Positions 33,192-41,687 of a DNA stretch of 64,000 nucleotides are shown one piece after another (positions within the stretch are counted from its first letter, which is position 1; each line of letters opens with the position of its first letter). The stretch is taken from NCBI RefSeq assembly GCF_001612945.1, contig NZ_BDBK01000012.1:496001-560000 (forward strand), written 5' to 3'. The notes beneath the pieces are model-generated. The model was not told the origin of the DNA. It made no database searches and was given only the letters and a program-made list of their open reading frames with translations. The stretch is from Nocardia inohanensis NBRC 100128 (GTDB lineage Bacteria; Actinomycetota; Actinomycetes; Mycobacteriales; Mycobacteriaceae). A program made the position numbers and the translations under genes.

Positions 33192-33246
33192 GTGTCACAT
33201 TGAGACACTTCGGCCAGACTATCCTCTGAAGTGTCACTTTGTGACA
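33192..33246. promoter_or_regulatory. TetR operators between lipase and tetR genes
   Basis: Two inverted repeats are seen: GTGTC-N7-GACAC (33192-33208) and TGTCAC-TTT-GTGACA (33232-33246). In addition GACACTTC (33204-33211) and GAAGTGTC (33228-33235) are mirror copies. The shared half-site is GTGTCAC. Lying between divergent lipase and TetR genes, they are the likely dimer sites. Confidence 0.7.
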
Positions 33247-33280
33247 GCAAGGGGTGCGAGTTGAGCTACAAAGGGGCGCG

Positions 33281-33898
33281 ATGACCGAGCCGAGCGGATT
33301 GCGGGAGCGCGAAAAGGCCAGGGTGCGAAGGGAATTGATCGATGCCGCGCTCCGGCTCTTCGAAAGCCGCGGCTTCGAGCAGACCACCGTGCAGGAGATC
33401 GCGGACGCGGCCCAGGTCTCCCGGCGCACCTTCCACCGGCATTTCCCGTCCAAGACCGCGGTCGTCTTCGCCCACGAAGCCGACGTCATGGCGGCTCTGC
33501 TCGCCGCGATGGACAGCCGCCCGCCCGAGGAGCCGGTGTTTCCGGCGGTGCGCGCCGCGCTGCGCGAGTTCATCCTCGATCCGGAGCGCGCCGCGGAACG
33601 GACCGCCCAGGCCGACACCGCGCGCCGTGCCCGCGAGCTGCTGCTCTCCCACCCGGAGATCCGCCGCGAGAACTTCACCGGTTCGGTGGGCCGTCAGGCC
33701 GCGCTGGCCCGGAACTTCGCACGCCGGGCGGGACTGCCCGCCGACGACATCCGCCCGACCCTCACCGCCGCAACCTGTTTCGCGGCCTTCGGGGTCGGAT
33801 TGGACGCCTGGGTGCGCGGCGGGGACCACTCCCTGACCGCGCTCTACGAAACCCTGGACGGCACGGTGGCCGCGCTTCAGCACGGCATCGAGATCTAG
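33281..33898 (+). CDS. TetR-family regulator of the lipase gene
   Basis: The 205-residue protein has an N-terminal helix-turn-helix (T-T-V-Q-E-I-A-D-A-A-Q-V-S-R-R-T-F-H-R-H-F) and a helical C-terminal domain of the TetR_C_17/MftR-like type (long R-A-R-E-L-L-L-S-H-P-E-I segment). ATG 33281 follows AAAGGGG. It is divergent from the lipase, with likely operators in the gap. The stop overlaps the opposite pentapeptide-protein stop in CTAG. Confidence 0.9.
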   Translation: MTEPSGLREREKARVRRELIDAALRLFESRGFEQTTVQEIADAAQVSRRTFHRHFPSKTAVVFAHEADVMAALLAAMDSRPPEEPVFPAVRAALREFILDPERAAERTAQADTARRARELLLSHPEIRRENFTGSVGRQAALARNFARRAGLPADDIRPTLTAATCFAAFGVGLDAWVRGGDHSLTALYETLDGTVAALQHGIEI

Positions 33899-34548
33899 CG
33901 AACCTCGATACCGAAGGTGTGGGCGAACACCGGGGCCAGTTCGAGCAGCTGCGTCTGGGTGACGGTCGCCCCGGCCAGGGATTCGATGCCGTCGAAGACG
34001 CCGAGGGTGCGGGCCGTGCGGAAGTCGACCTTCTTCAGTTGCGCTTTGCGTAGCGAGAGGGCCTCGATCTGGGTGCCGGGGAAGCTGACCGCGGTCAGTT
34101 TGGCCTCGCTGATATCGACATGGCGCAGTACGCAATCGACGAACGACACCTCGTTCAGTACCGCGCCGCGCAGGTTGACCGAATCGAATTTGCAGTGGTG
34201 GAAGCGGACTCGGCGCAGGTTCGCGCCGAACAGCTCGACGCCGGAGAAGGCATCGTCCACCAGTTCGGTGTCGAGCCAGGAGCTGTCGGAGCAGTCGACG
34301 CCGGTCCACTGGGTGCCGTGGATCCAGGCGTCATTGAAGCGGGCGTGCCGGAACGCGCCGCCGGTGACCGTCAGCCCCGATAGCGCGCATTCGGTGAAAT
34401 GCGTTCCGGTGGCATCGATTCCGTCCAGGGTCAAGCCTTCGAAGTGAGCGCAGTCGTACTCGCCTTCGATGCCGATCGACCCGGCCGGTTCCAGATGGCG
34501 CGCGAACGGCAAATCCCCCAGCTGCCGCGGCTTCGATGCTCCTCGCAT
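33895..34548 (-). CDS. Pentapeptide-repeat protein
   Basis: The 217-residue protein has about 20 degenerate pentapeptide units (for example G-A-F-R-H A-R-F-N-D, G-A-N-L-R R-V-R-F-H, G-A-V-L-N E-V-S-F-V). They would fold into a right-handed quadrilateral beta helix. Pentapeptide proteins include DNA-mimic protectors of gyrase (MfpA, Qnr), but length and sequence alone do not show that. ATG 34548 is chosen over an in-frame TTG three codons upstream. It is probably a lone gene; the aminotransferase upstream on the same strand begins 1.4 kb away. Confidence 0.88.
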   Translation of the reverse strand: MRGASKPRQLGDLPFARHLEPAGSIGIEGEYDCAHFEGLTLDGIDATGTHFTECALSGLTVTGGAFRHARFNDAWIHGTQWTGVDCSDSSWLDTELVDDAFSGVELFGANLRRVRFHHCKFDSVNLRGAVLNEVSFVDCVLRHVDISEAKLTAVSFPGTQIEALSLRKAQLKKVDFRTARTLGVFDGIESLAGATVTQTQLLELAPVFAHTFGIEVR

Positions 34549-34584
34549 GACGACCAACAGTAGCCGGGGGCTCCGACAACGAAA

Positions 34585-35973
34585 TCAGATGAGCTGCCAC
34601 GCCCCGGTCAGGGCATGGCGCAGCGCCTGCTCCATCTCGTCGAACTGCTGCTGTTCGCAGATCAGCGGCGGGGCCAGCTGGATCACCGGTTCGGCGCGAT
34701 CGTCGGCGCGGCAGTGCAGGCCGGCTTCGAAGAGCGCCTTGGAGACATGGCCTTTGAGGATGCGGGTGGCGTCCGCGTCGGTGAACTTCTCCTTGGTGGC
34801 GCGGTCCTTGACCAGTTCCACCGCCCAGAAGAACCCGTCGCCGCGGACCTCGCCGACGATCGGCAGGTCGTAGAGCTTTTCCAGGGTGGAGCGGAACGCG
34901 CCCTCGTTGCGCAGCACGTGACCGTAGATGTCGTCGCGTTCCATGAGATCCAGGTTGGCCATGGCGACGGCGCACGCGACCGGATGCCCGCCGTAGGTCG
35001 AGCCGTGCATGAACGTCGCGCCGTGCTGGAACGGTTCGGCGATGCGGTCGCTGACCAGGACCGCGCCCAGGGGCGCGTAACCGGAGGTCAAACCCTTCGC
35101 GGTGGTGATGATGTCGGGCTGGTAGCCGAACTTCTTCGCGCCGAAATCGAATCCGAGCCGGCCGAACGCGCAGATCACCTCGTCCGAGACCAGCAGCACG
35201 TCATGGCGATCGCAGATCTCGCGCACGCGCTGGAAATAGCCGGGCGGCGGGACGAAACAGCCGCCGGTGTTCTGCACCGGCTCCAGGAAGACGGCCGCGA
35301 CGGTCTCCGGCCCCTCGAACATGATCATTTCTTCGATGCGGTCGGCGGCCCAGAGACCGTACGCCTCGTAGTCGTCGGCGTGCTCGGTGGCGCGATAGAA
35401 GTTGGTGTTCGGCACGCGCAGGGTGCTGGGTACCAGCGGCTCGAAATCGGCCTTCGCCCCGGGGATTCCGGTGATCGAGAGCGCGCCCATCGAGGTGCCG
35501 TGATAGGCCATGGAGCGGCTGATCACCTTGTGCTTGGTGGGCTTGCCGGTGAGCTTGAAGTACTGGCGGATGAGTTTCCAAGCGGTCTCGACGGATTCGC
35601 CGCCGGAGACGGTGAAGAACACCCGGTTGATATCGCCGGGAGCCTGATTCGCCAGCCGCTCCGCCAGATCGATGGCCATCGGATGCGCGTAACCCCAGAG
35701 CGGGAAGTAGGCGAGTTCGCGGGTCTGGCGGGCGGCGGCCTCGGCCAGCTCCTCGCGGCCGTGGCCGACCTGCACGGCGAACAGGCCCGCGAGGCCGTCC
35801 AGGTAGCGGTTGCCCTTGTCGTCGAAGATGTACGCACCCTCACCGCGCACGATCACCGGGGTGTCCTCGCCGGACCGCGCGTGCTGCTGGGTGAAGTGCA
35901 TCCACAGGTTGTCGCGGATGACGCGGGACGCCTGCGGTGCGGCCGGGGTGTGGGGCTCGATGGTGGCGGTCAT
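34585..35973 (-). CDS. Class III omega-aminotransferase (putrescine/beta-alanine type)
   Basis: This 462-residue PLP enzyme shows Y-L-D-G-L-A-G-L-F-A-V-Q-V-G-H-G near residue 60, T-V-S-G-G-E-S-V-E-T-A-W-K, Y-H-G-T-S-M-G-A, V-S-D-E-V-I-C-A-F-G-R-L-G (cofactor Asp) and PLP lysine in I-I-T-T-A-K-G-L. It resembles putrescine/polyamine:pyruvate aminotransferases (SpuC-like) and beta-alanine:pyruvate enzymes. Given the aldehyde dehydrogenase and GABA genes next door, conversion of putrescine to 4-aminobutyraldehyde is the best guess. It lies downstream of a PucR gene on the same strand. Its upstream region carries an 11-bp direct repeat. Confidence 0.88.
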   Translation of the reverse strand: MTATIEPHTPAAPQASRVIRDNLWMHFTQQHARSGEDTPVIVRGEGAYIFDDKGNRYLDGLAGLFAVQVGHGREELAEAAARQTRELAYFPLWGYAHPMAIDLAERLANQAPGDINRVFFTVSGGESVETAWKLIRQYFKLTGKPTKHKVISRSMAYHGTSMGALSITGIPGAKADFEPLVPSTLRVPNTNFYRATEHADDYEAYGLWAADRIEEMIMFEGPETVAAVFLEPVQNTGGCFVPPPGYFQRVREICDRHDVLLVSDEVICAFGRLGFDFGAKKFGYQPDIITTAKGLTSGYAPLGAVLVSDRIAEPFQHGATFMHGSTYGGHPVACAVAMANLDLMERDDIYGHVLRNEGAFRSTLEKLYDLPIVGEVRGDGFFWAVELVKDRATKEKFTDADATRILKGHVSKALFEAGLHCRADDRAEPVIQLAPPLICEQQQFDEMEQALRHALTGAWQLI

Positions 35974-36003
35974 GTGAACTTTTATCCCACAGCCACCGGT
36001 CGG

Positions 36004-36045
36004 CTCGCAACCGATTCAGTTGTAAATTCTTCATCTCGCAACCGA
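36004..36045. promoter_or_regulatory. Direct repeat upstream of omega-aminotransferase
   Basis: CTCGCAACCGA occurs perfectly at 36004-36014 and 36035-36045, 31 bases apart (three helical turns), in an unusually AT-rich gap upstream of the aminotransferase. It is a plausible activator site, perhaps for the adjacent PucR protein. Confidence 0.5.
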
Positions 36046-36108
36046 AACGGCATTAAATCTGGATTACAAGCTTCGGATTTCGTAGCTATCGACGATGAGT
36101 GCCTGTGT

Positions 36109-37674
36109 TCAGCCACGAGTCAGCAGGGCGAGCAGGAGTTCGGCGCGAATGCGGGCGTTGTCGAGATCGCAGTTCAGCAGCTCACCCGCCTGGGTGATGC
36201 GCTTGCGCAGCGTGTGGCGGTGCACGCCGGTCACGGCGGCCGCGGACTCCCACTGGCCGTTGGCCTCCAGGAAGGCGCGCAGCGCGGGCAGCAGGCCGGT
36301 GCCGTGCAGGCGATCGTGTTCCACCAGTGGGGCCAGCGCGGTGCGAGCCATCGCGTCGAGCACTTCGCGGGTGGCGTCGAAGGCGAGTAGGGAGCTACCG
36401 GTGAAGGCGCTGAATTCCATTGCCACGCCGCCTCTTTCGGCCGCCGACGCCGCGAGCCGGGCGGCCGCGGCCGCGTCGGTCAACTCGCGCACCGCGTGCG
36501 GCGCGCTCACTCCGAAGCGCAGCTGCCTGCGCAGGCCGACGGGTATACCGGCGATCGGCCGGCCCGGCGACGGCGGCTCGGCCGTGTCGACGCCGGGCTC
36601 GGCACCGCCGGTGAATTCCCGCGGGAATGCGGAATCGGCGGGCAGCACAGCCAGCACCTGCCGTCGGGTGGCGTGCAGGTACAGGGGGTGTCCCGCGGCG
36701 AGCAGCCCGTCGGCGAGCGCGGTTCGCACCGCCGCCACGGCCTCTGCACTGTCGCCGTCCGCGAGCAACACCCGGATTCGGCCCTCGGCATCGGCGGCTT
36801 CCGCCAGTTGCGCCCAGGCGGGTTCGGGGTCGACCTCCGCGCCGAGCAGCAGGCCGAGGGCGTGCGAATTGAGCTGGTGCTGGGTGGCGCGCAGGCGGGC
36901 CGGTTTCTCGAAGTCCAGGGCCAGCAGCGAATTCGCGTGGCCGAGCAGGATTTGATCGACGTGGCCGAGCGGGGCGTCGGTCACCACGACGAGATCGCCG
37001 TGGTGATGGCGGCCGACCGCGATGCGCTGATGGGTGATGGAGGTGCCGGAGGTTTCGGTGCGGACGCCGCTGGCGGTGCCGCCGGCCACCGCACCCCGGA
37101 TGCGCCCCAGCAGGGTGGCATCCAATTCGGCTGGGACGCAATCGATCACCAGTCCCGCGGGGTCCAGGACCACCACGGTCGCGGGCAGCGAGGCGGCCAG
37201 TTCCCGGACGATCGCCTCGGCTCCGGATTTGATGAGCGCCCGGGTCATGCGCGGCTGGGCGCGGGAGGCGCGCAGCACGGCATCGTATCGGAGTTCGGCG
37301 CTGCGCACGCTGACGCGTTTGACGATGGCCGCGAAGGCGGTCGCGAGCGGCACTTCGATGAGGGGCAGGCCGATCTCGTCGGCGGCGGTTATCAGGTCGG
37401 CCGGGATCCGCGGATGCGTGAGCCCGATACCGAAACCGAGTGCGGCCACCCCGCATTCGGCCAGCCCGCGCAGATACGCGGTGCGCCCCGGCGTATCGGC
37501 GGGCAATCGCATACCGGTGGTGAGGACGAGTTCCCCGCCGGACAGCCACGGGTACGGACGCTCCAGTTCGGTGGTGACGACCAGGTCGATTTCGCGATCC
37601 ACGCCCGTCGCGCCGCCGCGCAGGCGAACCGCCAACTCGGGTTGGGCCAATACCCAGCCAATGGAAACAGGCAT
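36109..37674 (-). CDS. PucR-family regulator of polyamine/GABA genes
   Basis: The 521-residue protein has an N-terminal PucR sensory domain (W-L-S-G-G-E-L-V-L-T-T-G near residue 45, G-F-G-I-G-L-T-H-P-R-I-P), a central GGDEF-like region and a C-terminal helix-turn-helix (W-E-S-A-A-A-V-T-G-V-H-R-H-T-L-R-K-R-I). ATG 37674 is chosen; an in-frame TTG lies 16 codons upstream. It is divergent from the aldehyde dehydrogenase-to-permease operon and upstream of the aminotransferase, so it is the natural candidate regulator for both. Similar PucR proteins control GABA or purine use in actinobacteria. Confidence 0.88.
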   Translation of the reverse strand: MPVSIGWVLAQPELAVRLRGGATGVDREIDLVVTTELERPYPWLSGGELVLTTGMRLPADTPGRTAYLRGLAECGVAALGFGIGLTHPRIPADLITAADEIGLPLIEVPLATAFAAIVKRVSVRSAELRYDAVLRASRAQPRMTRALIKSGAEAIVRELAASLPATVVVLDPAGLVIDCVPAELDATLLGRIRGAVAGGTASGVRTETSGTSITHQRIAVGRHHHGDLVVVTDAPLGHVDQILLGHANSLLALDFEKPARLRATQHQLNSHALGLLLGAEVDPEPAWAQLAEAADAEGRIRVLLADGDSAEAVAAVRTALADGLLAAGHPLYLHATRRQVLAVLPADSAFPREFTGGAEPGVDTAEPPSPGRPIAGIPVGLRRQLRFGVSAPHAVRELTDAAAAARLAASAAERGGVAMEFSAFTGSSLLAFDATREVLDAMARTALAPLVEHDRLHGTGLLPALRAFLEANGQWESAAAVTGVHRHTLRKRITQAGELLNCDLDNARIRAELLLALLTRG

Positions 37675-37800
37675 CGAACCGGAGTGTACAGAATGTCGAA
37701 ATTGTTCCGATCGGATCGACAACTCGGCACGGGCACCCGCACTGTGTCACAGCGCACACTGATCCCGCACCCCGCACACACGGATGGACGGTGAACCCAG

Positions 37801-39240
37801 GTGACGTCGAAGACGAGTCCTGTGCTCGAGAACTACATCAATGGCGAATTCGTGGCATCCGCCGCCACGCGCACCCTGGACCTGGTGAGCCCGGTCGACG
37901 AATCCGTCGTCGGCCGCGCCCCGATCTCCAATCGCGCCGATGTCGATACCGCCATGGCGGCCGCCGAACGCGCCTTCGAAAGCTGGGGCCGGACCACCCC
38001 GGGCGTACGGGCCGCCGCGCTGCTGAAGCTGGCCGATGCCATCGAGGCGCACAGCGATGAACTGGTGGAGGCGCAGTCCCGCAATACCGGTCAGCTGAAG
38101 GCGATGATCGCCGCCGAGGAGATCACGGTCGGCGCGGATCAGCTCCGCTTCTTCGCGGGCGCGGCCCGGCTGCTGGAGGGCCGCGCGGCCGGCGAGTACA
38201 TGGAGGGGTTCACCTCGTACGTGCGCCGCGAGCCGATCGGCGTTGTGGCACAGGTGACTCCGTGGAACTACCCGTTCATGATGGCGGTATGGAAGATCGG
38301 CCCGGCCCTGGCCGCGGGCAACACCATCGTGCTCAAGCCCAGCGACACCACCCCGGAATCGACCCTGGTGCTGGCGCGGCTGAGCAAGGGCATCCTGCCC
38401 GACGGCGTGCTCAATGTGGTGCTGGGCGATGCGAGCACCGGCGCGGAACTGGTCGCGCACCCCACCCCCGGCCTGGTGTCGATCACCGGTTCGGTGCGGG
38501 CGGGGCTGGCGGTCGCCGAGTCCGCCGCGCATCAGCTCAAGCGCGCCCATCTCGAATTGGGCGGCAAGGCACCGGTTGTCGTCTTCGGCGACGTGGATAT
38601 CGAGAAGTCCGCGCTGGGCATCGCGCAGGCGGCGTTCTTCAATGCCGGGCAGGACTGTACGGCCGCGACCCGGGTGCTGGTGCACGAGTCCATCCACGAT
38701 GACCTGGTCGCGGCGCTCACCGAGGCCGCGCGAACCCTGAAACCGGGGCGGCCCGACGACGCGGACGCCTTCTACGGCCCGCTCAACAACGTCAACCACT
38801 TCGCCGCCGTCATGGGCAAACTCGCCGCGCTGCCCGCGCACGCCAAGGTGGTCACCGGTGGAAACCGCTGGGGCGAAACGGGTTTCTACGTGGAGCCGAC
38901 CATCGTCACCGGTGTGCGCCAGGACGATCCCATCGTGCAGGAGGAGACCTTCGGCCCGGTGCTGACCGTGCAATCCTTCACCGATGCCGACGAGGCCATC
39001 GCAATGGCCAACGGCGTGCGCTACGCGCTGGCCGCCAGCGTGTGGACCAAGGACCACGCCACCGTCGAACGTTTCAGCCGCGCACTGGATTTCGGTGCGG
39101 TCTGGGTCAACTGCCACATCCCGCTGGTCGCCGAGATGCCGCACGGCGGGTTCAAGTACTCCGGCTACGGCAAGGACCTCTCGGTCTACAGCGTGGAGGA
39201 GTACACCCGCGTCAAGCACGTCATGAGCGCGCACGGCTAG
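37801..39240 (+). CDS. Aminobutyraldehyde-type aldehyde dehydrogenase
   Basis: The 479-residue NAD(P)-dependent dehydrogenase has V-T-P-W-N-Y-P near 152-158, the G-S-V-R-A-G cofactor loop near 230, catalytic Glu about 252 (L-E-L-G-G-K) and catalytic Cys about 286 (G-Q-D-C-T). The Q-D-C-T rather than G-Q-x-C pattern is typical of gamma-aminobutyraldehyde/betaine aldehyde enzymes (PatD/BADH). Together with the upstream aminotransferase it would turn putrescine into GABA. It starts at GTG 37801 and leads an operon: usp, permease, gabT and probably gabD follow. Confidence 0.88.
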   Translation: MTSKTSPVLENYINGEFVASAATRTLDLVSPVDESVVGRAPISNRADVDTAMAAAERAFESWGRTTPGVRAAALLKLADAIEAHSDELVEAQSRNTGQLKAMIAAEEITVGADQLRFFAGAARLLEGRAAGEYMEGFTSYVRREPIGVVAQVTPWNYPFMMAVWKIGPALAAGNTIVLKPSDTTPESTLVLARLSKGILPDGVLNVVLGDASTGAELVAHPTPGLVSITGSVRAGLAVAESAAHQLKRAHLELGGKAPVVVFGDVDIEKSALGIAQAAFFNAGQDCTAATRVLVHESIHDDLVAALTEAARTLKPGRPDDADAFYGPLNNVNHFAAVMGKLAALPAHAKVVTGGNRWGETGFYVEPTIVTGVRQDDPIVQEETFGPVLTVQSFTDADEAIAMANGVRYALAASVWTKDHATVERFSRALDFGAVWVNCHIPLVAEMPHGGFKYSGYGKDLSVYSVEEYTRVKHVMSAHG

Positions 39241-39244
39241 GCGG

Positions 39245-40141
39245 ATGAGCATGCGGAGACTGATAGTCGGGTATCTGGCGACACCGAGCGGGGAGGACGG
39301 TCTGGCCCTCGGGGTCCGGCTGGCCCGGACCCTGGACGCCCAGCTGGACATTTGCATGGTGCTCACCCCGGACCGCCTGGTTCCGGGGCTGGTGCCCAAT
39401 GACGGCTACGACGACATGCTCACCGTGCGGGCCCGGCAATGGCTGGCCGACGCGGTCGCCGCGCTGCCCGGCGATGTGAAAGCCGAGGGGCACATCAGCT
39501 TTCACGAATCCTTCGCCGCGGGCTTGATCGACGAAGTGGCTCGCCTGGATGCCCTGGCCATCGTGGTCGGGGCGGCCGGGGACGGGCTGATCGGGCGGCA
39601 CGCCATCGGATCGGTGGCGAGCGAACTGCTGCATTCGGCCCCGGTGCCGGTGGCGCTCGCGCCGCGCGGCACCCGCAACTCCCCCGTCACCGCCGTGCGC
39701 GAGGTGACCTGCGCCATCGGCGACCGGCCGGGCGCGGATCTGCTCTTCGAGCTGGCGGTGCGCGCCAGTGCCGCCGCCGGAACGCCCCTGCGCCTGGTCT
39801 CGCTGATCGCCCTGGACGCGCACGCGCCCCGGCGCCGCGACGACACCCCCGAATCGGTGCGCGAGCGGGCCCTCGCGCACGCCGAACTCACCCTGGAAGA
39901 GGCGAAAGCCGCTCTCCCCGAGGGATTCCCGGTCACCGCGATGACCGCCGACGGCTCATCCGTCGAAGCCGCCGTCAACCGCCTGGATTGGCACGACGGC
40001 GATCTGATCATGGTCGGCTCCAGCCGGCTCGCCCAACCTCGAAGACTGTTCCTCGGTTCCACCGCAGCGAAGATGCTCAGAGTCCTCCAGGTGCCGATGG
40101 TCGTGGTTCCCAAGGAGGAAACGAATGAGCGTCACCAGTGA
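39245..40141 (+). CDS. Tandem-domain universal stress protein
   Basis: This 298-residue cytosolic protein has two UspA domains (about 1-145 and 150-298). The second carries an ATP-type G-S-S-R-x9-G-S motif (M-V-G-S-S-R-L followed by F-L-G-S-T-A), the first a G-A-A-G-D-G/G-S-V variant. The start is 4 bases after the dehydrogenase stop and the end overlaps the permease by 17 bases, so it is an integral operon member. A Usp inside a transporter operon suggests it modulates the permease or reports energy state; this is inference. Confidence 0.9.
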   Translation: MSMRRLIVGYLATPSGEDGLALGVRLARTLDAQLDICMVLTPDRLVPGLVPNDGYDDMLTVRARQWLADAVAALPGDVKAEGHISFHESFAAGLIDEVARLDALAIVVGAAGDGLIGRHAIGSVASELLHSAPVPVALAPRGTRNSPVTAVREVTCAIGDRPGADLLFELAVRASAAAGTPLRLVSLIALDAHAPRRRDDTPESVRERALAHAELTLEEAKAALPEGFPVTAMTADGSSVEAAVNRLDWHDGDLIMVGSSRLAQPRRLFLGSTAAKMLRVLQVPMVVVPKEETNERHQ

Positions 40142-41687
40142 ACCCCCCAGAGTAGAGATCGAACCCGTCGACAAAGGGCTGGCGGCGGGCAAGATCGGCA
40201 CCTTTTCCGGTGCGGTGCTGGGGATTTCGACGGTCGCACCCGGATATACGCTGACCGCTAGCATCGGCTTGATCGTGGCCGCGGTCGGGTTGAAGATGCC
40301 CGCCGTCATCATCGCCGGATTCGTGCCGATGTTCCTGACCGCCTACGCGTATCGCGAATTGAACGCGCGCATGCCCGATTGCGGGGCCTCGTTCACCTGG
40401 TCCACCAAGGCATTCGGGCCCGCCGTGGGCTGGATGTGCGGGTGGGGCATGGTGATGGCGACCATTATCGTGCTCTCCAATCTGGCGGCCATCGCGGTGG
40501 AGTTCTTCTACCTCTTCCTCGGGCGGATCTTCGGCAGCGCGTGGCTGGCCGAGCTGGCGGACGACAAGCTCGTGAACATCGGCACCACACTGCTTTTCGT
40601 CGCCATCGCCACGGTGGTGGCGGGGCGCGGCATCACCACCAGCGAGCGCGTGCAGTACGTGCTGGTCGGGTTCCAGATGATCGTGCTGGTGGCGTTCGCG
40701 GTCACCGCCCTGGTGCATGTGGGCAGCGGCGACGCACCCGCGCAACTGCACTTCGATCCGGACTGGTTCGACCCCTTCACCGGAATCACCCTGAGCGCCT
40801 TCATGATCGGCGTGACCGGTTCCATCTTCGCCTTCTGGGGCTGGGATACCTGCCTGACGCTGGGCGAGGAGTCCAAGGATCCCAAGCGGGTGCCCGGACG
40901 GGCCGGACTGCTGTGCGTGCTCTCCATCCTGGTCACCTACCTGCTGGTCACCGTGGCCGTCATGATGTACGCCGGCGTCGGCGACAGCGGGACCGGGCTG
41001 GGCAACGAAGCCAACGCCGACAATGTCTTCGGCGCGCTCGCCGATCCGGTGCTGGGCTGGGCCGGACCGCTGCTGCTGCTCGCCATCCTGGCCTCCTCGG
41101 CCGCCAGCCTCCAGACCACCTTCCTGCCGGCCGCGCGCACCATGCTCGCCATGGGCGTCTACGGGGCCTTCCCGAAGAAATTCGCCGAGGTGAATCCGCG
41201 CTTCCTGGTGCCGACCTTCTCCACCGTCGCGGCGGGCGTGGTCACCGGCGCGTTCTACACCGTGGTGTCGCTGCTGTCCGAACGCGTGCTGCTGGATACG
41301 GTGGCGGCGCTGGGCATCATGATCTGCTGGTACTACGGCATCACCGCTTTCGCCTGCACCTGGTATTTCCGGCGCGAATTACTGGGCAGCGCACGGGATT
41401 TCGTGTTCAAGGGCATGTTCCCGATGCTCGGCGGAATCATGCTGCTGGCGGTGTTCTTGGTGTCGGTGCGCGAGAGCATGGATCCGGGGAACGGCAGCGG
41501 CGCGGCCATCGGCGGCATCGGGCTCGTCTTCTATATGGGCTTCGGGATTCTGCTGCTGGGTGTGGCGCTGATGGCCGTGGCGCGCTGGCGCAATCCGGAG
41601 TTCTTCCGCCGCAACACACTTCCGCTCGTCGCGAGCGATCTGCAAGCCGTTCCATCCATCGACAAGACAGGGAGCAACCTCCGATGA
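40125..41687 (+). CDS. APC-family amino acid/GABA permease
   Basis: The 520-residue protein has 12 or more membrane helices. It shows APC features: an early S-G-A-V-L-G-I-S-T-V-A-P-G-Y helix, C-G-A-S-F-T-W-S-T-K-A-F-G-P near residue 85-100 and G-W-D-T-C-L-T-L-G-E-E-S-K-D-P after helix 6. Context (gabT immediately downstream with a 4-base ATGA overlap) supports import of GABA, putrescine or a related amine. It overlaps the Usp gene by 17 bases. Confidence 0.9.
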   Translation: MSVTSEPPRVEIEPVDKGLAAGKIGTFSGAVLGISTVAPGYTLTASIGLIVAAVGLKMPAVIIAGFVPMFLTAYAYRELNARMPDCGASFTWSTKAFGPAVGWMCGWGMVMATIIVLSNLAAIAVEFFYLFLGRIFGSAWLAELADDKLVNIGTTLLFVAIATVVAGRGITTSERVQYVLVGFQMIVLVAFAVTALVHVGSGDAPAQLHFDPDWFDPFTGITLSAFMIGVTGSIFAFWGWDTCLTLGEESKDPKRVPGRAGLLCVLSILVTYLLVTVAVMMYAGVGDSGTGLGNEANADNVFGALADPVLGWAGPLLLLAILASSAASLQTTFLPAARTMLAMGVYGAFPKKFAEVNPRFLVPTFSTVAAGVVTGAFYTVVSLLSERVLLDTVAALGIMICWYYGITAFACTWYFRRELLGSARDFVFKGMFPMLGGIMLLAVFLVSVRESMDPGNGSGAAIGGIGLVFYMGFGILLLGVALMAVARWRNPEFFRRNTLPLVASDLQAVPSIDKTGSNLR

